Assembly: GCA_025934545.1 (NCBI GenBank)
Contig: JAICXV010000075.1
Span: 1 to 7,823, forward strand
Reading direction: 5' to 3'
Length of the DNA stretch: 7,823 nucleotides
Origin: Verrucomicrobiia bacterium
Lineage (GTDB): Bacteria; Verrucomicrobiota; Verrucomicrobiia; Limisphaerales; Palsa-1400
This document shows, in pieces, positions 1-6,801 of this stretch (positions are counted from its first letter, which is position 1; each line of letters opens with the position of its first letter). The position numbers and the translations under genes are program-made. The notes beneath the pieces are model-generated. The model was not told where the DNA came from. It saw nothing but the letters and a program-made list of their open reading frames with translations, and did not search any database.

Positions 1-324
1 ATACGCCTCGCGCGGCAGGCCGACGGGGCGCGGGTCGAATGAGCCGCCCAGCGACTCCGGTACTCCGGGGGCCAGCGCCTCCTTGCCGGGCGTGCGGTCA
101 TCGCCGCGCACGAGCAAATGCGTCAACGCTTTGGGGTCGGCGTCGAAGACGCGGGGCAGGCCGCCCACCGTCAACGCGCGGCCCGGCAGGCGGTCGGTGC
201 GGACGTTGTGCGGCGTGAAGACGGCGCGGACGCGGTAGTATTCCTTCTGCGTCAGCGGGTCGAACATGTGATCGTGGCACCGCGCGCAGCCGAGCGTCAG
301 GCCCAGGAACGCCATCGACGTGTG
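1..324 (-). pseudogene. Internal fragment of a PSD1-class (DUF1549/DUF1553) cytochrome protein fused in frame to deoA
   Basis: This is residues 328-435 of the frame that starts as deoA. It begins '[19 protein letters not shown]', the strongly conserved end of the DUF1549 (PSCyt2) domain, with a CxxCH heme-type motif at residues 339-343. It continues with 'VRTDRLPG', '[10 protein letters not shown]' and '[10 protein letters not shown]', then '[11 protein letters not shown]', the linker that normally precedes DUF1553. Both the N-terminal cytochrome part and the DUF1553 part are absent from the window; the latter may lie beyond the left edge. Base composition is about 72% GC, with nearly every codon ending in G or C, unlike all other genes here (deoA at 361-660 is about 51%). 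The spacing from CHDH to the RGD motif is only about 55 residues, against several hundred in the full-length relative at 2181-5252, so it is not a copy of that gene. It is either a piece of another genome joined by assembly or a recombined fragment. Confidence 0.8.
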
Positions 325-1305
325 ATCGACCGCGTCGGGATCGCCCTTCTGAAGCCGCACCATGTCACGAAAGCAATTCAATGCCGCGCCGCTCATAATC
401 ATCTCATCGGCCAGCTTCATTCCTTCCGCTGCCGTCGAGACTTTTTCTGCCAAAACAAACATGGACGCCGACAAGCCGAGCGAGAGCGATCGCAAATCTT
501 CACTCATCGGTTTTCGGTCGCCGTTCAAAATCTCGATACATTCCAAAACTTCCAAAGAATTCCCCACACACCGGCCCAGCGGTTGGTCCATATCGGTGAT
601 CAACGCCGCCATTTTTTTACCCATCCGCACACCGGTATCGACCATCATTTTTGCAAGCAACTCCGCGTCCTCTTGCTTTTTCATAAATGCACCCGACCCC
701 ATCTTCACATCCAAGACCAGCGCATCGATTCCCTCCGCCAACTTCTTGCTCATGATGCTCGCGCAAATCAGTGACTGACTCTCGACCGTCGCCGTCACAT
801 CGCGCAACGCATACATTTTCTTGTCCGCGGGCACAATCTCCGCCGTCTGTCCGACAATCGCGCAACCGCACTGCTTAAGAACTGAAATAAATTCATCGGG
901 TGAAAGATTCACGTTAAAACCCGGAATCGCCTCCAACTTGTCCAACGTCCCGCCCGTGTGTCCGAGACCACGTCCGCTGATCATCGGCACCTTCAACCCC
1001 GCTGCCGCCACAATCGGCGCCAAAATGAGAGAGGTCTTATCGCCGACGCCGCCCGTTGAATGTTTATCGACTTTGACGCCATCGAGACTCGACAAGTCCA
1101 TGACCTTACCCGACCGCAACATCGCTTCCGTCAGTGCCGCCGTTTCCGCCGTGGTCATGCCCTTCAGTAGAACAGCCATCATCCAGGCCGACATCTGATA
1201 ATCCGGCACCTCGCCGCGAGTAAACGCTCCGATGAACGACGAAATTTCCTCCGCGGAAAGTTCCTCGCCTTCGCGCTTCTTGCGAATCAATTCAACAGGA
1301 CGCAT
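1..1305 (-). CDS. deoA: Thymidine/pyrimidine-nucleoside phosphorylase, C-terminus replaced by foreign sequence; runs off left edge
   Basis: The frame opens at the ATG at 1305-1303 and stays open to base 1 (435 codons). Residues 1-~325 are a DeoA/Pdp-type phosphorylase, which splits thymidine or other pyrimidine nucleosides with phosphate to free base and (deoxy)ribose-1-phosphate in cytoplasmic nucleoside salvage. The motifs are in order: [10 protein letters not shown] at 81-90 (phosphate site), the family signature [16 protein letters not shown] at 110-125, [12 protein letters not shown] at 165-176 and [20 protein letters not shown] at 186-205. From comparison with the E. coli enzyme, H82, S83, S110, R168, S183 and K187 match the substrate-site residues. 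Family members are about 430-440 residues, but here the match ends near residue 327, inside the usual 'GGDP..VD' stretch. The remaining 108 residues are part of a different protein family (see 1-324). The C-terminal alpha/beta domain is therefore missing. The N-terminal identification is secure; thymidine versus broader pyrimidine specificity cannot be settled. Confidence 0.9.
   Translation of the reverse strand, partial: MRPVELIRKKREGEELSAEEISSFIGAFTRGEVPDYQMSAWMMAVLLKGMTTAETAALTEAMLRSGKVMDLSSLDGVKVDKHSTGGVGDKTSLILAPIVAAAGLKVPMISGRGLGHTGGTLDKLEAIPGFNVNLSPDEFISVLKQCGCAIVGQTAEIVPADKKMYALRDVTATVESQSLICASIMSKKLAEGIDALVLDVKMGSGAFMKKQEDAELLAKMMVDTGVRMGKKMAALITDMDQPLGRCVGNSLEVLECIEILNGDRKPMSEDLRSLSLGLSASMFVLAEKVSTAAEGMKLADEMIMSGAALNCFRDMVRLQKGDPDAVDHTSMAFLGLTLGCARCHDHMFDPLTQKEYYRVRAVFTPHNVRTDRLPGRALTVGGLPRVFDADPKALTHLLVRGDDRTPGKEALAPGVPESLGGSFDPRPVGLPREAY
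325..351. other. Chimera junction between deoA and PSD1-class sequence
   Basis: DeoA similarity holds through 'FRDMVRLQ'. The next residues, 'KGDPDAVD', could belong to either family, since DeoA proteins usually read 'GGDP.VVD' and DUF1549 proteins often have '..VD.TS' here. After that the sequence is purely DUF1549. The K where DeoA normally has G suggests the switch lies nearer 350 than 325. No stop codon, insertion-sequence end or target duplication is visible at the join. Confidence 0.7.
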
Positions 1306-1428
1306 TTACAAATTTAACCGCTAAAACAGCGGCAAACGCAAAGCAATTCACGGCAACTAACTGTTGACGAACTCCCGTCCGATTATTCCTTTGCGACCTC
1401 CGCAGCCGCGAGATACTCTTACTTTGCC
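1306..1428. promoter_or_regulatory. Divergent intergenic region between deoA and the exported-protein gene
   Basis: This 123-base gap must hold the start signals for both deoA (leftward) and the gene at 1429 (rightward). It contains a perfect 5-bp hairpin (1318-1322 with 1328-1332) just ahead of the deoA start, and a 7-bp inverted pair CGCAAAG/CTTTGCG at 1337-1343 and 1389-1395. It also contains a 10-bp inverted pair, described separately. I found no convincing -35/-10 pair with normal spacing on either strand, and neither start has a clear Shine-Dalgarno sequence. Confidence 0.4.
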
Positions 1429-1433
1429 GTGAA
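1347..1433. repeat. 10-bp inverted repeat whose right arm covers the GTG start
   Basis: TTCACGGCAA at 1347-1356 is the exact reverse complement of TTGCCGTGAA at 1424-1433, with a 67-base spacer. The right arm covers the GTG start at 1429-1431. If transcription began left of 1347, the RNA could pair and hide the start codon. Alternatively it is chance, or the remains of a palindromic intergenic repeat. Confidence 0.4.
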
Positions 1434-2040
1434 GAAGATGTTTTCCACCTTATGCATCGTAGCTGGTTTGCTCGGACAAATAATGCCGCTCCGCGCTGAC
1501 CAGGTAGAGATGGAAAATGGCGATCGCTACATCGGAAAAGTCCTTTCGCTCAATTCAAATACGCTGGTTTTACAAAACGAAAATCTTGGCACCATCGAAT
1601 TGAAGCGCGGCAAAGTGACAAACGTGATTCTTGGCGCGAACACAGCCACGAATACGGCCGTCGCCTTGGCCGTTACGAATGGGCAACCTCAAGCTTCGGC
1701 GGCATTAACAAACGGACAGGTTGATCTGGCCGCTTCCCTGAAAGCGCTTGGTGGAAATACTAACTTCATTAAACAGGTGCAATCGCAATTCCTCGCCGGC
1801 GCCGGCCCAGAAGCAAACGCCAAATTCAACGAAATGGTCAGCGGCCTGATGAACGGCAAGATGGATATGAATAGCCTTCGCGCGGAAGCCAAGAAATCCA
1901 TCGTTAATCTCAAACAAATGAAACGCGAAGTTGGCGACGATTCGGGCATGCTCGACAGTTACCTCTCCATCCTCGAAAACTTTGTCCAGGAAAGCGCGCC
2001 CGCCACCAATTCTCCGCCTGACAAAGCGAAGCAGAAGTAA
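1429..2040 (+). CDS. Small exported protein of unknown function with N-terminal beta-rich 'NGDRYIGKV' domain
   Basis: This is a 203-residue protein. The GTG start at 1429 is chosen because it supplies the two lysines (MKKMF) expected before a Sec signal peptide; the ATG at 1438 is the alternative. The hydrophobic segment spans about residues 5-19, with likely cleavage after LRA at residue 23. The mature protein begins with a compact predicted beta domain, about residues 24-68 (VEMENGDRYIGKV..., then alternating 'TLVLQ' and 'IELKRGKVTNVI'). Short domains of this type occur at the start of many verrucomicrobial and some DUF481-like exported proteins. Next comes a low-complexity Ala/Thr/Asn linker (about 69-95) and a mostly helical region (about 96-188) with many Met, Lys and Glu, ending in a polar Pro/Lys tail. 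No catalytic motif is visible. It lies 140 bases ahead of the large cytochrome gene on the same strand, so co-transcription is possible but not shown. Confidence 0.8.
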   Translation: MKKMFSTLCIVAGLLGQIMPLRADQVEMENGDRYIGKVLSLNSNTLVLQNENLGTIELKRGKVTNVILGANTATNTAVALAVTNGQPQASAALTNGQVDLAASLKALGGNTNFIKQVQSQFLAGAGPEANAKFNEMVSGLMNGKMDMNSLRAEAKKSIVNLKQMKREVGDDSGMLDSYLSILENFVQESAPATNSPPDKAKQK

Positions 2041-2180
2041 AACGGCCAGCTTTTTGGTTGCGAACTACGTTTGGGGCTATCCCCCACCCAAGGTCCATGT
2101 TTCCACCACGGCGGAATACAAAAAATTTTATCTGTTTCATCGCAATTTTTCATTAGTCTGTGCCGTCTAACGTATTGACC
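2041..2180 (+). promoter_or_regulatory. Intergenic leader before the PSD1-class gene, AT-rich at 2116-2157
   Basis: The gap holds a short G/C hairpin (2072-2076 with 2082-2086) without a following T run, so it is not a good terminator. A strongly AT-rich stretch then runs from about 2116 to 2157. The AT-rich block is the likeliest place for a promoter of the gene at 2181, but I cannot point to a convincing -35/-10 pair. No Shine-Dalgarno sequence precedes the start. Confidence 0.3.
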
Positions 2181-5100
2181 ATGTTCGGCTACCCAAAAAA
2201 AGCTATTGTGCTGTCCGCCATTTCTGCGCTCATCTTCGGCGCAAATGCGGAACCCCTGCGGTTTAATCACGACATTCGCCCCATCCTCAGCGACAACTGT
2301 TTCCGCTGCCATGGGCCCGACAAAAACCAGCGCAAAAAAGGTCTCCGCCTCGATATCCGCGAGCAAGCTATCGAGAAAAAAGCGTTCGTTCCAGGCAAGC
2401 CCGAGGATAGCAAACTTGTCACCCACATTTTCTCGACTGATCCCGATGAGATCATGCCGCCACCCGAATCGAACAAGAAACTGACTGCCGAACAAAAAGA
2501 AATCTTGAAACGTTGGATCGCTGAAGGCGCGCAATACGAACCGCATTGGGCCTATATCAAACCCGTCAAAGCACCGCTGCCAGCCGTCAAAAATAAAAAA
2601 TGGGTATCAAACCAGATCGACCCATTCATCCTGCAACAACTCGAAGCCAAAAATTGGACGCCATCGCCCGAAGCTGACAAACGCACCCTGCTCCGCCGTC
2701 TTAGCCTCGATCTCACCGGCCTTCCTCCCACGCTTGACGAGCTCAACGCCTTTCTCCGCGACAACAGTTCGCATGCCTACGAAAAGCAGGTCGACCGTCT
2801 TCTCGCTTCACCGCATTACGGCGAATGTATGGCCGTTCCATGGCTCGACGTCGCGCGTTTCTCCGACACCGTCGGCTATCATGGCGACCAGAATCAACGC
2901 ATTTTTCCGTATCGCGATTACGTCATCAACGCATTTAACAACAATAAACCGTTCGACCAATTCACCATCGAACAACTGGCCGGCGATCTTCTGCCTCATC
3001 CGACTGATGAACAACTGGTCGCCACCGGTTTCAACCGGCTCAACATGATGACCCGCGAAGGTGGCGCGCAGCCCAAAGAATATCTCGCCAAATACGGCGC
3101 GGATCGCGTCCGCACCGTCAGCGGCGCGTTTCTCGGTTCAACGATGGCCTGCTGCGAATGTCACGATCATAAATTCGATCCATTCAAAACGCGCGATTTC
3201 TATTCCATGAAAGCCTTCTTCGCCGACGTGAAACAGTGGGGTGTCTACGCCGATTACGGTTACACGCCGAATCCCGAACTGAGAGGCGTCGGCAACGAAC
3301 ACCCCTTCTATCCCGAGATCGAAGTCGACAGCCCTTACCTCAAATCCCGCATGGCCGATTTCACGAAACGCATCGACACCGCCATCGCCGACGCATCGAA
3401 GAAGATGAACAAACAACAAAAGAAGAACTTCGACGTCTGGCGCAAGTGGTCGACCGACTTCGTGAAAGTTCATACCAACGGCTGGTTCACACCGACGCCC
3501 TCGGCCCAATACGTGAAAAAGGAGATGAACAGCACTCCAAACACTAACTTTGTCATCGAAGCCAGCGGCAACATTCAATTCGTTGGCAAACCCGGCGACA
3601 CCGAAGTTTCGTTGCCATTAAGTAATGGCTTGTGGCTCTCGGCCATTCGCGTCGAACTGGTCCCTGATAAAAAACTTGCCGTTCCGACCAAGAAAAAACG
3701 GCCGACCGACAGCAGTATTTCGTTCACGGCCAAACTCGAAAATGGCACGAACAAAACGTCGTTGGATTTTTATCACGCCGAGGCCGACCACAAAAAGGAC
3801 CGCTTTAGCAACGGCGCATCCGTCATCGGCGTAAAAGACATGTGGCAACCCGATCCGGACCTCGACAACGAACTCCAAACCGCTGTGTGGGTCTTAAGTA
3901 AGCCAGTCCACTTGTCGACGAACGAAACTTTGAAACTCGACTTTAAAGAAAACGGCGTCGCCGCCCTGCGAATTTCTGTTTCGCCGTTCGCCGCCACCGC
4001 ACCAATGGCGAGTGGCGCCAATGATGCACTAGCCAAGGCACTTCGCAAAAACGATCGGTCAAATTTGCAAACGACTTATTACCTGAGCACCGCGTGGGAT
4101 ACGAACACACTTGCGGACGTTCGCAAATGGCAACGCGAAGTTCTCGAATGTCGCAACGGTCGCGCTTATACGATGGTCACCAAACAAATGGAGCCGATGG
4201 TCACGCACATCCTGCCGCGCGGCAATTGGCAGGATGATTCCGCGCCCATCGTCGAACCCGCCACTCCCGCATTTCTGCCCGCGCCGCCCAATCCAACGAA
4301 TCGCCGACTCACCCGCCTCGATCTGGCGCAATGGATCGTGTCGCCTGATAATCCACTCACGTCCCGGGCGATCATGAATCGGATGTGGAAACAATTTTTC
4401 GGCACCGGCATTTCCGCGACGGTCGAAGATTTGGGAACTCAAGGCGATCCCCCGAGTCATCCCGAACTGCTCGACTGGCTCGCCGTCGAATTCCAGGAAA
4501 GCGGCTGGAACATAAAACACATGGTCAAACTCATGGTCATGTCCTCGACCTATCGCGAGGCATCCAACCTGCGCTCACCGATGCGCGACGAAGATCCGAA
4601 CGATCGCCTGCTCTCGGCCCAGGAACCGCGCCGGCTTGACGCCGAATTTGTTCGCGACAATGCGCTTTCGATTGCCGGCCTGATCAACCTGCAAGTAGGC
4701 GGCCCCAGCGCGTTCCCATATCAACCCGCCGGTTACTACGCCAACATCCAATTTCCCGAGCGCGACTATTATCCTGACAAAGACGACCGCCAATATCGCC
4801 GAGGCATTTACGCGCATTGGCAACGCACCTTTCTCCAACCCATGTTGGCCAACTTCGACGCGCCGTCTCGCGAGGAATCCGTCTGCACCCGCAACATTTC
4901 AAACTCGCCTCAACAAGCTCTCACGCTCTTGAACGATCCAACCTTCGTCGAATGTTCCCGGGTGTTCGCCCAGAACGTTTTGCTTCAAAAATCTAAAACC
5001 GATGATGGCCGTCTCGATTACGCTTTCGAAAAAGCGCTTGCCCGTCCAATCAAACAAAACGAAAAACACTCCCTCCTGGAATTCTTGAACCAACAACGCC

Positions 5101-5252
5101 AAAACGTCGCCGAACACAAAGATGACCCCGATAAATTGATGCACGTTGGCATCGCCCCGACGACGAGCACCTTGGATAAAAACGAGCTGACGGCCTGGAC
5201 GCAGGTGTGCCGGGTCATTTTGAATATGCACGAAACGATAACCCGATATTAA
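2181..5252 (+). CDS. PSCyt1-DUF1549-DUF1553 (PSD1-class) exported cytochrome c protein
   Basis: 1023 residues from the ATG at 2181. That start gives a clean Sec signal peptide (lysines 6-7, hydrophobic 8-19, cleavage after ANA at 23). A GTG at 2160 would only add seven residues. Domains in order: PSCyt1, a planctomycete-type cytochrome c (about 27-118), with heme motif CFRCH at 40-44 and 'EIMPPPES' carrying a likely distal Met ligand; DUF1549/PSCyt2 (about 141-355), with a second CxxCH (CCECH, 324-328) in 'CHDHKFDP'; a charged helical stretch (about 388-425); a beta-rich insert (about 430-640); the 'THILPRGNW...PATPAFLP' linker; and DUF1553/PSD1 (about 712-965), with 'NRMWKQFFGTGI', 'HPELLDWLA' and 'NSPQQALTLLNDPTFVE'. 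The family is abundant in Planctomycetes and Verrucomicrobia and nearly always sits beside a DUF1501 gene, as here. It probably acts in the periplasm and binds heme at the N-terminus. Its reaction is unknown; a role in degrading complex carbohydrates has been proposed from context. No frameshift or truncation is visible. Confidence 0.93.
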   Translation: MFGYPKKAIVLSAISALIFGANAEPLRFNHDIRPILSDNCFRCHGPDKNQRKKGLRLDIREQAIEKKAFVPGKPEDSKLVTHIFSTDPDEIMPPPESNKKLTAEQKEILKRWIAEGAQYEPHWAYIKPVKAPLPAVKNKKWVSNQIDPFILQQLEAKNWTPSPEADKRTLLRRLSLDLTGLPPTLDELNAFLRDNSSHAYEKQVDRLLASPHYGECMAVPWLDVARFSDTVGYHGDQNQRIFPYRDYVINAFNNNKPFDQFTIEQLAGDLLPHPTDEQLVATGFNRLNMMTREGGAQPKEYLAKYGADRVRTVSGAFLGSTMACCECHDHKFDPFKTRDFYSMKAFFADVKQWGVYADYGYTPNPELRGVGNEHPFYPEIEVDSPYLKSRMADFTKRIDTAIADASKKMNKQQKKNFDVWRKWSTDFVKVHTNGWFTPTPSAQYVKKEMNSTPNTNFVIEASGNIQFVGKPGDTEVSLPLSNGLWLSAIRVELVPDKKLAVPTKKKRPTDSSISFTAKLENGTNKTSLDFYHAEADHKKDRFSNGASVIGVKDMWQPDPDLDNELQTAVWVLSKPVHLSTNETLKLDFKENGVAALRISVSPFAATAPMASGANDALAKALRKNDRSNLQTTYYLSTAWDTNTLADVRKWQREVLECRNGRAYTMVTKQMEPMVTHILPRGNWQDDSAPIVEPATPAFLPAPPNPTNRRLTRLDLAQWIVSPDNPLTSRAIMNRMWKQFFGTGISATVEDLGTQGDPPSHPELLDWLAVEFQESGWNIKHMVKLMVMSSTYREASNLRSPMRDEDPNDRLLSAQEPRRLDAEFVRDNALSIAGLINLQVGGPSAFPYQPAGYYANIQFPERDYYPDKDDRQYRRGIYAHWQRTFLQPMLANFDAPSREESVCTRNISNSPQQALTLLNDPTFVECSRVFAQNVLLQKSKTDDGRLDYAFEKALARPIKQNEKHSLLEFLNQQRQNVAEHKDDPDKLMHVGIAPTTSTLDKNELTAWTQVCRVILNMHETITRY

Positions 5253-5253
5253 A

Positions 5254-5325
5254 CTCTGTGAGCCTTTGTGCTCTCTGTGTCTTTGTGTTGATCGCTTTAA
5301 ACACAAAGACACAGATAACACAGAG
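5254..5325. repeat. 72-bp palindromic intergenic repeat with long hairpin
   Basis: The element begins one base after the stop codon of the upstream gene and ends 18 bases before the next start. Its core is a perfect 16-bp inverted repeat, TCTGTGTCTTTGTGTT at 5274-5289 with its complement at 5300-5315, around a 10-base loop. The stem extends outward with a few mismatches to 5264/5325. The outer ends CTCTGTG (5254-5260) and CACAGAG (5319-5325) are also complementary. The left half repeats CTCTGTG...CTTTGTG twice in direct orientation. No T run follows, so it is not a standard intrinsic terminator. From memory, CTCTGTGTCTTTGTG-like palindromes occur between genes in many environmental bacteria; I could not check this. 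In RNA it would form a strong hairpin that could slow decay or lower read-through between the two genes. Confidence 0.85.
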
Positions 5326-5330
5326 ATTCG

Positions 5331-5337
5331 CGGAAAG
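5331..5337 (+). promoter_or_regulatory. Weak ribosome binding site that decides the DUF1501 start
   Basis: CGGAAAG lies about six bases ahead of the ATG at 5344. It supports that start over the in-frame ATG at 5266, which would place the palindromic repeat inside the protein and put 26 extra polar residues in front of the Tat signal. Confidence 0.5.
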
Positions 5338-5343
5338 AATTGT

Positions 5344-6801
5344 ATGAATAATCATTTTGATCCGGAGAAGTTCGTCCAGTCGATCAACCGCCGGACATTT
5401 TTACGCAACGCCGCCTATGGCCTGGGCGGCCTCGCTCTTGCATCGTTACTAGATCCGGGTCTCCTTCGCGGCGCTCAAGCTGCGGTGATAAAAAAAGGCA
5501 AATGGCACGGCATCGTTAATCCGCCACATTTTCCAATCCGCACCCGTCGCATCATCCACCTCTGCATGGCCGGCGGACCTTCTCATCTGGAAAGTTTCGA
5601 CTTCAAACCAAAACTCAAAGAACTCGATGGCAAACCCTTTCCCGAATCCTTCACCAAAGGTCAACAACTCGCGCAACTCCAGGGCGCAGAATTAAAAGCG
5701 CGCGGACCGTTCTGTGAATTTAAAAAATGGGGCAAATCAGGCCAGGAAATATCCACGCTCTTTCCTTACATCGGCAGCATTGCGGACAAAATTTGCATCG
5801 TCCGCTCCATGCACACCGAACAAATCAATCACGACCCGGCCCACGCCTTCATGAACAGCGGGTCGCAAATCAAGGGCCGCCCGAGCATGGGTTCGTGGCT
5901 TCTCTACGGTCTCGGCGCTGAAACAGATAGTCTGCCCGGCTTTGTCGTCCTCACCTCTCGCGGCAAATCCGGTCTGCAACCCATCTCCGCGCGTCAGTGG
6001 TCGAGCGGTTTTCTCGCCAGCAAATTCCAGGGCGTGCTGTTTCAATCCAAAGGCAACGCCGTTCATTACGTCGGCAATCCCGACGGCGTTTGCCAGAGCA
6101 CGCAGCGTCAGGTCATCGATGAAATCAATCGTCTCAACGGTTTCACCGCCGAAGAACATTACGATCCCGAAATTGCCACTCGCATCAGCCAATACGAACT
6201 CGCCTTTCGGATGCAAACTTCGGTTCCCGAACTGACCGATTTCAAAAAAGAACCGCAAAACATTTTGGATCTATACGGCATTAAAGAACCGGGCGACGGT
6301 ACCTTCGCTTCGAACTGTCTCCTCGCCCGTCGCCTGGCCGAACGCGGCGTCCGTTTCATTCAACTCTATCACCGCGCGTGGGACCACCACGGCAACCTCG
6401 AAGCGGATTTCCCCGGCGCAGCCAAAGATGTCGATCAAGCCTCCGCCGCACTCGTCAAAGATTTGGAACAACGCGGCCTGCTCGATGACACCTTGGTTTT
6501 GTGGGGCGGCGAATTTGGGCGCACGCCGATGGGCCAGGGCTCCGGCCGCGATCATCACATCAACGCTTTTTCAATGTGGCTCGCCGGCGGCGGCGTTAAG
6601 GGTGGACTGACATGGGGCCAAACGGACGAGCTCGGTTATAAATACATCGATGACGCTCAAAAAATGCACGTCCACGATTTGCACGCCACCATGTTGTATT
6701 TGTGCGGCATCGACCACAAACGCCTGACCTATCGCTATCAGGGCCGCGACTTTCGTCTCACTGACGTCAGTGGCGAAGTTGCCCGGGGAATTATTGCTTA
6801 A
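5344..6801 (+). CDS. DUF1501 family protein, Tat-exported, alkaline phosphatase/sulfatase-like fold
   Basis: 485 residues from the ATG at 5344. The N-terminus carries a twin-arginine signal: NRRTFLRN at residues 15-22, then a Gly/Ala/Leu-rich hydrophobic stretch to about 36, with possible cleavage after GAQA near 47. The body matches DUF1501 throughout: 'HLCMAGGPSHLESFDFKP' near the start of the mature protein, HDPAH at 163-167, WDHHGN at 346-351, WGGEFGRTP at 387-395, GRDHH at 401-405 and 'DLHATML' near the C-terminus. The family is placed in the alkaline phosphatase/sulfatase superfamily; the Asp/His clusters fit a divalent-metal site, but no substrate is established. Tat export fits a protein folded and metal-loaded in the cytoplasm. 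It follows the PSD1-class gene by 91 bases, the usual partner arrangement, and the two probably share a transcript. Its stop codon (6799-6801) lies inside the end of the convergent beta-helix gene. Confidence 0.93.
   Translation: MNNHFDPEKFVQSINRRTFLRNAAYGLGGLALASLLDPGLLRGAQAAVIKKGKWHGIVNPPHFPIRTRRIIHLCMAGGPSHLESFDFKPKLKELDGKPFPESFTKGQQLAQLQGAELKARGPFCEFKKWGKSGQEISTLFPYIGSIADKICIVRSMHTEQINHDPAHAFMNSGSQIKGRPSMGSWLLYGLGAETDSLPGFVVLTSRGKSGLQPISARQWSSGFLASKFQGVLFQSKGNAVHYVGNPDGVCQSTQRQVIDEINRLNGFTAEEHYDPEIATRISQYELAFRMQTSVPELTDFKKEPQNILDLYGIKEPGDGTFASNCLLARRLAERGVRFIQLYHRAWDHHGNLEADFPGAAKDVDQASAALVKDLEQRGLLDDTLVLWGGEFGRTPMGQGSGRDHHINAFSMWLAGGGVKGGLTWGQTDELGYKYIDDAQKMHVHDLHATMLYLCGIDHKRLTYRYQGRDFRLTDVSGEVARGIIA
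6791..6801. other. Tail-to-tail overlap of convergent genes
   Basis: The rightward DUF1501 gene stops with TAA at 6799-6801, and the leftward beta-helix gene stops with TAA reading 6793-6791. The last 11 bases are thus shared and no space remains for a separate bidirectional terminator. Confidence 0.85.

Noticed and set aside
118..1198. Plus-strand open frames at 118-774, 362-778 and 821-1198
   Set aside because: They lie opposite a continuous minus-strand frame with unmistakable DeoA motifs, and their translations are Arg/His- or Ser/Pro-rich with no family resemblance.
1364..1369. TTGACG as a -35 box for the gene at 1429
   Set aside because: No -10-like hexamer lies at 16-18 bases; the nearest (GATACT at 1412) is over 40 bases away.
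2072..2086. TGGGG/CCCCA hairpin as a terminator
   Set aside because: The stem is only 5 bp and is followed by ACCCAAGG rather than a T run.
2160..2180. GTG at 2160 as start of the PSD1-class gene
   Set aside because: It adds seven residues ahead of an already complete signal peptide and has no ribosome site; the ATG at 2181 is preferred, though not proven.
1959..2546. Minus-strand open frame of 195 codons
   Set aside because: It overlaps the end of one clear gene and the heme domain of the next; its translation has no recognisable domain.
4059..4520. Minus-strand open frames at 4059-4520 and 5737-6258
   Set aside because: They lie antisense within the conserved DUF1553 and DUF1501 genes and are shadows of their codon use.
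5274..5315. The strong hairpin as an intrinsic terminator
   Set aside because: The stem is long enough but no T tract follows on either strand, and it sits between two genes that normally work as a pair.
5266..5343. N-terminal extension of the DUF1501 protein from the ATG at 5266
   Set aside because: The extension is translation of the palindromic repeat, and the Tat signal then starts too far from the N-terminus; the ATG at 5344 has a better ribosome site.
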